A DNA stretch of 64,000 nt from Chlamydiales bacterium (lineage in GTDB: Bacteria > Chlamydiota > Chlamydiia > Chlamydiales > SM23-39), in assembly GCA_028278035.1 (NCBI GenBank), contig JANQFC010000046.1:21118-85117 (forward strand), read 5' to 3'. How positions within the stretch are numbered: position 1 is the first letter of the stretch; every line of letters starts with the position of its first letter. The notes under the pieces were generated by a model that was given only the letters and a program-made list of their open reading frames with translations, had not been told where the DNA came from and made no database searches. This document shows, in pieces, positions 56,224 to 64,000 of this stretch. A program made the position numbers and the translations under genes.

Positions 56224-58761
56224 TTGAATAAAGAAAATAATAACAATCCAGATCATAATGATGACGGTCAAGATTATATTTCTATTCCGGGAAAAGAAGA
56301 AACTATTTCGGATTCTCAAAAAGTATCTATAAATCCCCCTTATCCGGACCAGCTTTTTATTCTGCCGCTTAACAAGAGACCTTTTTTTCCAGGTATGGCA
56401 GCTCCTGTTGTAATTGAGCCTGGATCTTTTTATGAAGTATTAAAAATTGTGGCTAAAACTCAGCATAAGTGTTTAGGTCTTTTTTTAACGAAAAAAGAAA
56501 ATGCAAATATTTATAAATTAAAACCGGAAGATCTACATAATGTAGGGATTGTTGCCAGAATACTTAGAATTATTCCTTTGGAAAAAGGGGGCGCTCAGGT
56601 TGTCTTCAACATGGAAAAAAGAATTTCTATGCAAGAGCCTATAAAGGGAAAATACTTGAGCGCAAAAGTAAAGTACCATGATGACACCCCATTAGATCAA
56701 TTATCCAAAGAGCTCAAGGCTTATTCTATTAGCATTATCACAACTATTAAAGAACTGTTAAAACTCAATCCGTTGTTTAAAGAAGAGCTTCAAATATTTT
56801 TAAGCCACTCGGACTTTACTGAGCCCGGAAGGCTTGCTGATTTTGCTGTGGCCTTGACTACGGCTGCAAGAGATGAGCTGCAGGAAGTGCTTGCTTCTTT
56901 CGATCTGCAAAAAAGAATAGATAAAGCTTTATTGATCTTAAAAAAAGAGCTTGACCTGAGTAAACTTCAAACAAGCATTAACCAACGAATTGAATCTACT
57001 ATATCTAAAGCTCAAAGAGAGTTTTTTTTAAGAGAGCAGCTAAAGGCCATAAAAAAAGAACTTGGAATGGAAAAAGATGATAAGACATCTGATATTGAAA
57101 AATTTCAGGAAAGATTAAAAATTAGAAAGGTTCCTGAAAAGGTAATGAAAGTTATTGAAGAAGAAAAAGAAAAATTAAGTTCACTGGAAATACATTCTCC
57201 TGAATACGGCGTATGTAGAAATTATCTCGATTGGCTTACTATTACTCCCTGGGGAATGTTTAGTGAAGAAAATGTAGATCTTTCCAAAGCTGAAAAGATT
57301 TTAGAAAAAGATCATTACGGTTTAAAAGATATTAAACAAAGAATAATAGAATTTATCGGGGTTGGTAAATTAACAAGCGGAGTTAAGGGAAGTATCATTT
57401 GTTTGGTAGGACCGCCCGGCGTTGGCAAAACGAGCGTTGGTAAAAGTATCGCTAGGTCTCTAAACAGACAGTTCTATAGATTTTCTGTTGGAGGTATGAG
57501 AGATGAGGCTGAGATAAAAGGACATAGAAGGACATATGTCGGTGCTATGCCTGGTAAAATGGTGCAGGCCTTAAAACAGACGCAGACAATGAATCCGGTT
57601 ATTATGATCGACGAAGTTGATAAAATGGGTAAAAGTTTTCAAGGAGACCCGGCTTCTGCTTTATTAGAAGTTTTAGATCCTGAGCAGAATAAAGATTTTA
57701 ATGATCATTATCTTGATGTGCCAAGTGATTTGTCCAATGTATTATTTATCGTTACAGCCAATATCTTGGATACCATCCCAGATCCATTAAAAGACCGTAT
57801 GGAGATCATGAGATTATCTGGTTATATTTTAGCGGAAAAAATTGAAATAGCCAAAAAATATCTGATTCCTAAAAACAGAAAAAAAATGGGGCTTAATTCA
57901 AAGGATATTATTTTTAAAAGAGATGCTCTTGCGAATATCATAGAAGGTTATGCGAGGGAATCAGGTGTTAGAAGTTTGGAGAATAACATAAAAAAAATCT
58001 TAAGAAAAATTGCACTGGAAAAAGCAAAAGAAATTGAAAAGAAAAAACAGTCTAAGAAAACAGAAATCACAAAAGCTAATTTGAATAAATATCTTGGAAA
58101 ACCAATTTTCACATCTGACGTATATTATGAAAGACCTCCTGTTGGCGTAGCTACAGGGATGGCTTGGACAGCACTCGGCGGTGCTATCTTGTATGTGGAA
58201 TCGAGAAAGTCTTATAATGAAAAAACTTTAATGAAAATAACAGGTCAGGCTGGGGATGTTATGAAAGAATCTTCTCAAATAGCCTGGAGCTATTTGGCGT
58301 CCCAAGTTAAAAAATATACTAACGATGAAAAGTTTTTTGAAAAATCCCAGGTGCACCTACATATTCCCGAGGGAGCAACTCCTAAAGACGGGCCTTCAGC
58401 TGGGATTACTATGGTAACCTCGCTGCTTTCGTTATTATTAGATAAACAGATAAAAGAAAGCCTTGCGATGACAGGAGAGATAACCTTGACAGGAAGAGTT
58501 TTGCCTATTGGGGGATTAAAAGAAAAATTAATAGCGTCAAGACGCTCTAAAATAAAAAATCTTATTTTTCCGAAAGGCAATTTAAGGGATTATGATGAAC
58601 TGCCGGATTATTTGAAAAAAGGGCTTAAGGTTCATTTTGTAGAACATTATGATGAAGTGTATAAAATAGCATTTGAAAATGAAAAGTTGGGCACAAAAGT
58701 ATCAAAAAAAGCTGTTGCATCCAAAAGATCTAAAAAGAAAAGCAAGAGATCTAAAAAGTAA
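56224..58761 (+). CDS. lon: ATP-dependent protease Lon
   Basis: 845 residues from TTG, chosen because GAGGTG lies 5 bp upstream and no ATG occurs before the N-terminal domain. The N domain (residues 40-240), AAA+ module with Walker A GPPGVGKTS near 396 and Walker B VIMIDEVDK, and the C-terminal protease with catalytic Ser in PKDGPSAG (residue 725) and Lys in GLKEKL are complete. A basic tail (KKSKRSKK) ends the protein. Its 3' end overlaps the next frame. Order with rpsU and dnaJ matches Chlamydia. Confidence 0.97.
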   Translation: MNKENNNNPDHNDDGQDYISIPGKEETISDSQKVSINPPYPDQLFILPLNKRPFFPGMAAPVVIEPGSFYEVLKIVAKTQHKCLGLFLTKKENANIYKLKPEDLHNVGIVARILRIIPLEKGGAQVVFNMEKRISMQEPIKGKYLSAKVKYHDDTPLDQLSKELKAYSISIITTIKELLKLNPLFKEELQIFLSHSDFTEPGRLADFAVALTTAARDELQEVLASFDLQKRIDKALLILKKELDLSKLQTSINQRIESTISKAQREFFLREQLKAIKKELGMEKDDKTSDIEKFQERLKIRKVPEKVMKVIEEEKEKLSSLEIHSPEYGVCRNYLDWLTITPWGMFSEENVDLSKAEKILEKDHYGLKDIKQRIIEFIGVGKLTSGVKGSIICLVGPPGVGKTSVGKSIARSLNRQFYRFSVGGMRDEAEIKGHRRTYVGAMPGKMVQALKQTQTMNPVIMIDEVDKMGKSFQGDPASALLEVLDPEQNKDFNDHYLDVPSDLSNVLFIVTANILDTIPDPLKDRMEIMRLSGYILAEKIEIAKKYLIPKNRKKMGLNSKDIIFKRDALANIIEGYARESGVRSLENNIKKILRKIALEKAKEIEKKKQSKKTEITKANLNKYLGKPIFTSDVYYERPPVGVATGMAWTALGGAILYVESRKSYNEKTLMKITGQAGDVMKESSQIAWSYLASQVKKYTNDEKFFEKSQVHLHIPEGATPKDGPSAGITMVTSLLSLLLDKQIKESLAMTGEITLTGRVLPIGGLKEKLIASRRSKIKNLIFPKGNLRDYDELPDYLKKGLKVHFVEHYDEVYKIAFENEKLGTKVSKKAVASKRSKKKSKRSKK

Positions 58762-59176
58762 CAGTAAAACTATTGTTACTTTAAATGGATCATTTGATCT
58801 TTTGCATGCAGGGCATTTAACAATTATATTTGAGGCTTCACTGTTAGCGGACATTTTAATTGTAGCTTTGAACTCGGACAGCTCAATTAAAAAATATAAA
58901 AGCAAGAATAGGCCTATTATTCCGTTAAAGTACAGGTTGCAGATGTTGTCTGCTTTGGAATTTGTAAATTACGTAACATATTTTGATGAAACAGATCCTA
59001 TTAATATTTTATCTGCAATAAAGCCAAATATTCATGTTAATGGATCTGAGTATGGAAAAGATTGTATAGAAGCTGATATAGTAAAAAAATACGGAGGAAA
59101 AATCCATCTTGTGAAATTAAAAGAGGGACTGTCCACCACTAAAATAATAGAGAAGATAAAATTATGCGAAAAATAG
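58679..59176 (+). CDS. HldE/RfaE C-terminal-type cytidylyltransferase
   Basis: About 165 residues. NGSFDLLHAGHL is the HxGH nucleotidyltransferase motif, and LNSDSSIKKYKSKNRPIIPLKYR and NGSEYGKDC follow, as in ADP-heptose synthase (rfaE2/hldE C-domain). It would activate heptose 1-phosphate for inner-core LPS. The start is uncertain: ATG 58679 (TTG 58673) lies inside the lon 3' end and overlaps it by 83 bp; the conserved domain begins near 58768. No HldE kinase domain is attached. Confidence 0.82.
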   Translation: MKSWAQKYQKKLLHPKDLKRKARDLKSNSKTIVTLNGSFDLLHAGHLTIIFEASLLADILIVALNSDSSIKKYKSKNRPIIPLKYRLQMLSALEFVNYVTYFDETDPINILSAIKPNIHVNGSEYGKDCIEADIVKKYGGKIHLVKLKEGLSTTKIIEKIKLCEK

Positions 59177-60318
59177 CAAGCTTTGAAAAAGAAAATTTGG
59201 CGAAGAGATTTTCTATGTTTTTAGAAAAAATGAATATAGAAAATACACTAGAGCCAATATATGACGATGCGAAAAGAAAACCTGTGTTTCATATTTGGGT
59301 TCATAATGAAGATGATATTATAAAAGCTACCAATACCTTTGATGAGTTCATGAAAGATCCCTTGCAGCCGAAATTTGATGTTCAGATAGAAGAAGTCGTA
59401 AGAAAAGAAGCTTCTGATAAGCCTCAGCCAAATAATCAAGAAGAAAGACCAGCTACCGATCCTTTGGCCCAAAAACAAAAATTTCCATATAAAACTACAT
59501 TTTTTTTCATTTTTTTATGTGCTGTGTTTTTTGTAATAAACTTTATGCAGGAAATGAGCTTAGCTAAAAGATATGAGCTAAAACAAACAGTGCTTTTGAC
59601 TCCCATTCAAAAGTTATTTTTATACGACATGCCTATAGTCAGAGAAAAAATAGATGATATTATTATTAAATATAGATTAGATACTTTAGAAAAATTAGAA
59701 AAACCTCCGGCAGAGGCGCAGGAAGAAATTGAACAAGTGGAAAACATGCCGCTGTGGCAGGGGCTTTATGATGTCGTTTTAAAAAAGCTTTCAGATAAAG
59801 ATGATAGACTAACAGGCCCCATGTTTGAAAAGATCAGAAAAGGAGAGATCTGGAGACTTTTCACTCCATGTATATTACATAGCGGTCTTTTGCATATCTT
59901 ATTTAATATGCTTTGGCTTTGGTTTTTAGGAAAACAAATGGAACCTAGAGTAGGGGTAATTAGATTTGTCTTGTTTATATTAATAATAGGTATAATATCC
60001 AATACCTTCCAATATTTAATGGGAGGGCCTTTTTTCTTAGGATTTTCCGGGGTTGTAATGGGAATGGCCGGCTATATCTGGGTTCGACAGCTTGTCGCCC
60101 CATGGGAAGGATACGCAGTGCCGAAAGGAATATTTTTATTTATCGGCTTTTTTATTTTAGCTATGTTAGGGCTGCAGATAGTAGCTTTCATATTCCAAGT
60201 TATGAAGTCCAAATTAGCATTTACTCCGGCTATTGCAAATACGGCTCATATTGTCGGAGCTTTAACTGGAATGGTGCTTGCTAAAATACCATTTTTTTCT
60301 TGGAGGTCCAGTGAGTGA
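59164..60318 (+). CDS. Rhomboid-family intramembrane serine protease
   Basis: 384 residues. A cytosolic N-terminal domain (1-85), one transmembrane segment near 105-125, a loop of about 90 residues, then the rhomboid core from residue 215: GEIWRLFTPC, HILFNMLWLW, catalytic Ser295 in GFSGVV and His362 in TAHIVGAL. It cleaves substrates within the membrane. The start overlaps the preceding cytidylyltransferase by 13 bp and the end overlaps rnz. Confidence 0.9.
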   Translation: MRKIASFEKENLAKRFSMFLEKMNIENTLEPIYDDAKRKPVFHIWVHNEDDIIKATNTFDEFMKDPLQPKFDVQIEEVVRKEASDKPQPNNQEERPATDPLAQKQKFPYKTTFFFIFLCAVFFVINFMQEMSLAKRYELKQTVLLTPIQKLFLYDMPIVREKIDDIIIKYRLDTLEKLEKPPAEAQEEIEQVENMPLWQGLYDVVLKKLSDKDDRLTGPMFEKIRKGEIWRLFTPCILHSGLLHILFNMLWLWFLGKQMEPRVGVIRFVLFILIIGIISNTFQYLMGGPFFLGFSGVVMGMAGYIWVRQLVAPWEGYAVPKGIFLFIGFFILAMLGLQIVAFIFQVMKSKLAFTPAIANTAHIVGALTGMVLAKIPFFSWRSSE

Positions 60319-61210
60319 TAAAGAAGTAATAATTTTAGGGAGCTCAGCTCAGCAGCCTACCAGAAGAAGAAATCATGGGGCTTATTTAATAAGATGGAAC
60401 AATGAAGGTCTTTTATTTGATCCGGGAGAAGGTACGCAAAGACAGTTTATCTTTGCTAATGTTGCCCCTACCTGCGTTACAAAAATATTTGTATCTCATT
60501 TTCACGGTGATCACTGTTTAGGTTTGGGCTCTATGCTAATGAGATTAAATTTAGATAAGGTAACTCATCCTATTCATACTTATTATCCTAAAAATAACCA
60601 GAAAAATTACGAATATTTAAGAGACGGATGTATTTATCATAGAACTATAGATATTATAGAGCATCCTGTTGCTAAAGACGGAATAGTGGAAGACGATAAT
60701 TTTATAATCGAAGCAAAGTTTTTAGATCATGGTATAGACAACATAGGTTGGAGAATAAAAGAAAAAAATAAGATAAAATTTCATAAAGATAAATTGGAAA
60801 AATTAGGTGTAAAAGGACCAGACGTTAAACTTTTAGAAGAAAAAAAAGAGATAAAATTAAACAACAAAATTATCAAATTGGAAGATGTGAGTTATGTTCA
60901 AAAAGGAGACGTTATTGCAGTTATTTTAGATACTCGTTTATGCGACGCTGCTTTTGAGCTTGCAAAAGATGCAAAAGTTATAATTTCCGAGGCAACATTT
61001 ACTCAAACACATAAAGATCTAGCAAAGAAATATATGCATATGACGGCAAAAGATGCTGCGACTATTGCGAAAGAGTCCAATGCTGAAATTTTAATATTAA
61101 CGCATTTTTCTGCAAGATATACTGATCTGCAAGTCTTTGAAAATGAGGCTAAAGCAATTTTTGAGAACACCTTTATAGCAGAAGATTTTAAAAGAATAAA
61201 ATTTAACTAA
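60311..61210 (+). CDS. rnz: Ribonuclease Z
   Basis: 299 residues, metallo-beta-lactamase-fold tRNA 3' endonuclease. GTG 60311 is chosen because GGAGG is 5 bp upstream, though the frame extends to 60278. HFHGDH at residues 63-68 is the zinc motif, DPGEGTQRQ precedes it and the exosite segment lies in the middle. tRNAs here lack an encoded CCA, which makes such 3' processing essential. It overlaps the rhomboid gene by 8 bp and the convergent small gene by 4 bp. Confidence 0.95.
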   Translation: MSDKEVIILGSSAQQPTRRRNHGAYLIRWNNEGLLFDPGEGTQRQFIFANVAPTCVTKIFVSHFHGDHCLGLGSMLMRLNLDKVTHPIHTYYPKNNQKNYEYLRDGCIYHRTIDIIEHPVAKDGIVEDDNFIIEAKFLDHGIDNIGWRIKEKNKIKFHKDKLEKLGVKGPDVKLLEEKKEIKLNNKIIKLEDVSYVQKGDVIAVILDTRLCDAAFELAKDAKVIISEATFTQTHKDLAKKYMHMTAKDAATIAKESNAEILILTHFSARYTDLQVFENEAKAIFENTFIAEDFKRIKFN

Positions 61211-61614
61211 ATTTTCTTAGCTTCTTTTAAAATACTTATCAAATTACTAAGTCCATGAGTGTCTTTTTTTATTAAAGATTCCATAAAGCTTTCAAGCTCA
61301 TTTAATTTTTTGAAATGAGACTCTTTTGCAGCAAAAATAATATCTGAAAAATTCTTATTGTTTTCTTCAGCTGTTTCGATCCAGTTTAGAAGTTCTTTCA
61401 TGGCTTTTGAAAAATGCTTCGATTCTTTAAAAGCGATAAGTTCCTTTTCCAGTTTACTGGCATTTTTTGCAAAAGTTGTAAGCCATGAATGACTGTTTAT
61501 TAATTCTTTATCTTTTTTCAGCTCCAATAGATCATCTAAAAAAAGCTCAATTTCTTCTAACGGGTTTTTTTGGGGATAATCGGCAGGTCCACCTGCAAGT
61601 CTTGGAATTTCCAT
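61207..61614 (-). CDS. Helical hypothetical protein
   Basis: 135 residues, lysine- and glutamate-rich with heptad-like leucines from residue 20 on, so probably a helical bundle. MEIPRLAGGPADYPQKNP opens the protein. No family recognised. It converges on rnz with a 4-bp overlap, and is divergent from the tpsB gene across 91 bp. Confidence 0.5.
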   Translation of the reverse strand: MEIPRLAGGPADYPQKNPLEEIELFLDDLLELKKDKELINSHSWLTTFAKNASKLEKELIAFKESKHFSKAMKELLNWIETAEENNKNFSDIIFAAKESHFKKLNELESFMESLIKKDTHGLSNLISILKEAKKI

Positions 61615-61705
61615 GATAATGCCTCATGTTTTTTAGTTGAAAATGGTGTTTTTATCCAATAAAATAATTGTAATTTTTTTTTTTAATTATTAGTATAAAT
61701 TTATT

Positions 61706-63379
61706 ATGCGCATGAAAAATCTAATGAACAAATATTTTTTAATTATTTTTGTATTGATGAATTTTTCCCTGCATGCAAATCTGGACAATTTGCAAAACAA
61801 GGCCATAGCCAAAAATCAAGATTGTTCTGAATCAGAAGAGATAATTAAAACAATAACATTTTCATCGTTGGAAGATTCTAGGAATTACGAAGAGATTGAA
61901 AATATAAAAATATCTAAAGATCTTCATGTTCCCGACAACACTTATTTTGCAGGTGAAATGCAGAATTTTATCGGCAGGGAAATTACAATTGATAATTTGA
62001 ACAAGCTATTAAGATCTACTGAAAAATATTATAAAAAACATGGCTATCCACTAGTCATAGCCCGTTTTCAGGATAAAGAAATATCTAATGGAAATATCAA
62101 AATTATTGTGATCATTGCAACATTAGGAGAAGTCAAAGCTTATGGCGAAGGCGAGTATTTTTCTAATGCGGAAACCATAAAAAAAATAAGGACAGAGAAA
62201 GGACAGTTCATCAGAACTGATAAAATGTTAACAGACCTTTTTTGGATAAACCAAAATCCGTTTAGAAATACAAACCTCATTTATGAAAAAGGCGAGAAAA
62301 TAGGTGAGACAAATGTTATTTTGGATACCGAAGAAAGGCTTCCTTTCAGACCATATGCAGGTTATGAAAATACAGGAAATAATCCTGTCGGGACAAACCG
62401 GTATTACGCCGGGTTTAACTGGGGTAAGTTTTTAGGTTTTGATAATCAAGTCAATTACCAATACATGAAAGCAGATAAATCAAAGCGCTGGGAAAGCCAT
62501 ACTTTAAGTTATATTCTTCCACTTGCTTGGCGAAATATTTTCAAGGCTTTCACAGCTTGGGTAAGAACAAAGCCATCTGTCCCGACTTCTTTACAGATGT
62601 CGGGTAGAAGTTGGCAGATAAGCGGCCGATATATAATTCCGACTTTTTGGTTTGGGATGAAACATGAATTTATTTTAGGATATGATTTCAAAAGAACAAA
62701 TAATTTCTTGTTTTTTGTTAGTTCATTAGTGGAAGATTCTCATGTGGATATTTCTCAATTCTTGCTTAGTTATTCAATTACTGAATCAGATAAATTAGGA
62801 GTCTCCGCTTTCACTGCTCAAACATATTTGAGTCCGGGCGGTATGACGCCATTTAACAAAACTTCAAAGTTTATGGGCTTCCGTCCTCATGCTAGAAGCG
62901 ATTATGTTTATGCAATATTCAACTTAGATAGAACAACCAAACTTTTTGCAAACTTTTCTTGGATATTAAATGCATATGCCCAAGTTGCATCAGGCAGGCT
63001 TCTTCCATCAGAAGAATTATCTCTAGGCGGTTATAACACAATAAGAGGTTACCGGGAAAATAGACTCTTGGGTGATGCCGGATTTCTAATAAGAAATGAG
63101 ATCCGAACACCGGCCATCAAAATCAGAAAAGACAATATCAAAAATATTGGGGAGATTCAGTTCTTGGCTTTTTTAGATTACGGCAAAGCATATGATCTTG
63201 ACCCAAATATTTTATACAGAAAAGCTACTGCTCTTGCCGGAACAGGTCCCGGTGTCCGCTACAACATAGCCTCTCATCTTACTGCCAGAGTAGACTATGG
63301 GATCAGGCTTAGAAGAGCTTTAGAGCATAACAAGAAGTATAAATCTCGCTGGCATGTCGGTATAAACGGCTCATATTAA
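61706..63379 (+). CDS. Two-partner secretion outer-membrane transporter (TpsB/FhaC/ShlB type)
   Basis: 557 residues. A signal peptide (MKNLMNKYFLIIFVLMNFSLHA) is followed by two POTRA-like parts (residues 65-200) with NQNPFRN, a TpsB mark, then a 16-strand-like beta barrel (215-557). Conserved barrel motif LGGYNTIRGYRENRLLGDAG (VRGY loop L6) and a C-terminal strand ending in aromatic (HVGINGSY) are present. It exports the TpsA protein encoded next. The start is ATG 61706 or 61712; no strong binding site. Confidence 0.92.
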   Translation: MRMKNLMNKYFLIIFVLMNFSLHANLDNLQNKAIAKNQDCSESEEIIKTITFSSLEDSRNYEEIENIKISKDLHVPDNTYFAGEMQNFIGREITIDNLNKLLRSTEKYYKKHGYPLVIARFQDKEISNGNIKIIVIIATLGEVKAYGEGEYFSNAETIKKIRTEKGQFIRTDKMLTDLFWINQNPFRNTNLIYEKGEKIGETNVILDTEERLPFRPYAGYENTGNNPVGTNRYYAGFNWGKFLGFDNQVNYQYMKADKSKRWESHTLSYILPLAWRNIFKAFTAWVRTKPSVPTSLQMSGRSWQISGRYIIPTFWFGMKHEFILGYDFKRTNNFLFFVSSLVEDSHVDISQFLLSYSITESDKLGVSAFTAQTYLSPGGMTPFNKTSKFMGFRPHARSDYVYAIFNLDRTTKLFANFSWILNAYAQVASGRLLPSEELSLGGYNTIRGYRENRLLGDAGFLIRNEIRTPAIKIRKDNIKNIGEIQFLAFLDYGKAYDLDPNILYRKATALAGTGPGVRYNIASHLTARVDYGIRLRRALEHNKKYKSRWHVGINGSY

Positions 63380-63395
63380 ACAAATCTTAAATTTA

Positions 63396-63466
63396 TTGAC
63401 AAATCATCCCTTCCGTGCTAACAAAATAAATAGGGGAGGAGTATATATATTAATATATATATATAT
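63396..63466 (+). promoter_or_regulatory. Candidate promoter, Shine-Dalgarno and TA-repeat spacer for tpsA
   Basis: TTGACA (63396-63401, perfect) lies 17 bp from TAACAA (63419-63424). AGGGGAGGAG follows (63432-63441). Between that and ATG 63467 is a run of TA/AT dinucleotides with one interruption, making the SD-to-start distance about 26 nt, far more than the usual 5-9. Changing the TA count could tune translation. Confidence 0.5.
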
Positions 63467-64000
63467 ATGTATTTAAAAAAGATGGCATTATCTAAATTAA
63501 AATTTATTAATTATTATATAATTAATAAGATTTTGTCATGCTCTTTTTTCCTAATATTCACCTCACTGTTTGCCAATCCCCAAAAAGAAAGTATTGTTTC
63601 GGGCAGTGTTAACTTCGATAGATATAATGGAGTTTTAACAGTTGAGCAATCTAGTGACAAAGCAATTGTCAACTGGCAGGATTTTTCCATATCGCCCGGT
63701 GAAATGACAAAATTTATTCAGCCGAACAACTTTTCAGCTATTTTAAACAGAGTAGTAGGAGATAACCCGTCTTCCATTCTTGGAACACTTCAGTCTAACG
63801 GAGCAGTTTACCTTATCAACCAAAATGGAATCCTGATCGGTCCTTCCGGGATAATAGATACTAACGGTTTTATAGCATCAACTTTGGACGTGTCGGACAG
63901 TGAGTTTTTAAATAATAACAACCTCAGGTTTGTAGGGGATTCTTTAGCAAAAGTAGAAAATCAGGGAACAATAAAGTCAACAGACGGGGATATATATTTA
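63467..64000 (+). CDS. TpsA-type secreted haemagglutinin/adhesin, cut at the window end
   Basis: The first 178 codons of a filamentous haemagglutinin-like protein; the frame is open to the edge. Codons 1-36 form a hydrophobic signal sequence. The TPS domain is clear: GSVNFDRYNGVLTVEQSS, IVNWQDFSI, NFSAILNRVVGDNPSSILG, LQSNGAVYLINQNGILIGP and TNGFIASTLD. ATG 63482 is an alternative start nearer the membrane helix. It partners the TpsB gene 87 bp upstream. Probable role: adhesion, toxin delivery or contact-dependent inhibition, undetermined because the C-terminus lies outside. Confidence 0.9.
   Translation, partial: MYLKKMALSKLKFINYYIINKILSCSFFLIFTSLFANPQKESIVSGSVNFDRYNGVLTVEQSSDKAIVNWQDFSISPGEMTKFIQPNNFSAILNRVVGDNPSSILGTLQSNGAVYLINQNGILIGPSGIIDTNGFIASTLDVSDSEFLNNNNLRFVGDSLAKVENQGTIKSTDGDIYL

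Overview
This AT-rich window (about 30% G+C by eye) comes from a member of the Chlamydiae, most likely an environmental (amoeba- or arthropod-associated) lineage rather than Chlamydia itself. The evidence is gene order. lpxC-fabZ-lpxA-fmt is followed by a ribosomal block running rplC to rplQ that lacks rpsN, rpmD, map and infA, then gap and a CT504-like gene. Further on, dnaJ, rpsU, tsaB, lon and a ribonuclease Z gene lie together. From memory both arrangements match Chlamydia trachomatis. The RHS-DUF687 protein and the many proteins with paired hydrophobic hairpins, as in inclusion-membrane (Inc) proteins, fit the same group.

Layout. 0-6.2 kb: accessory genes (MFS transporter, a SAHH-like protein, several membrane or coiled-coil proteins of unknown role). 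6.5-9.6 kb: lipid A, fatty acid and initiator-tRNA genes. 9.6-11.5 kb: a variable slot holding an Inc-like protein, a 43-residue membrane peptide and a membrane-anchored clan CD (caspase-like) cysteine peptidase candidate. 11.9-25.7 kb: ribosomal, secY and rpoA operon, gap, CT504-like gene. 25.7-34.6 kb: a genomic island beginning at an intact tRNA-Leu(UAA) and punctuated by four decaying copies of that tRNA's 3' part. It carries two AAA/DUF4143 ATPases, a SpeD-like protein, a YhcG-type nuclease, and an RHS-DUF687 effector candidate followed by a lipoprotein. 34.7-40.6 kb: ankyrin protein, outer-membrane protein with a broken start, YVTN propeller, a third (dead) ATPase, MscS and other decayed genes. 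40.7-47.6 kb: multi-span membrane protein, radical SAM/SPASM protein, LysE exporter, AlaX, and a hairpin-anchored Ntn hydrolase. 47.7-52.6 kb: a giant RHS protein. 52.6-61.6 kb: MFS, dnaJ (with a CIRCE-like operator), rpsU, tsaB, lon, rfaE2-like gene, rhomboid protease, rnz. 61.7-64 kb: a two-partner secretion pair (TpsB, then TpsA cut by the window edge).

The core genes serve translation, envelope synthesis and protein quality control. The accessory genes look aimed at the cell surface or the host. The observation I rate highest is the tRNA-Leu array: independent gene segments each separated by a tRNA-derived att-like remnant, with the match weakening away from the intact tRNA as expected for serial insertion, and no integrase in the window. 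Second are the hydrolases placed behind Inc-like membrane hairpins. Several accessory genes carry frameshifts or simple-sequence tracts that could be decay, phase variation or assembly error; these are flagged individually.
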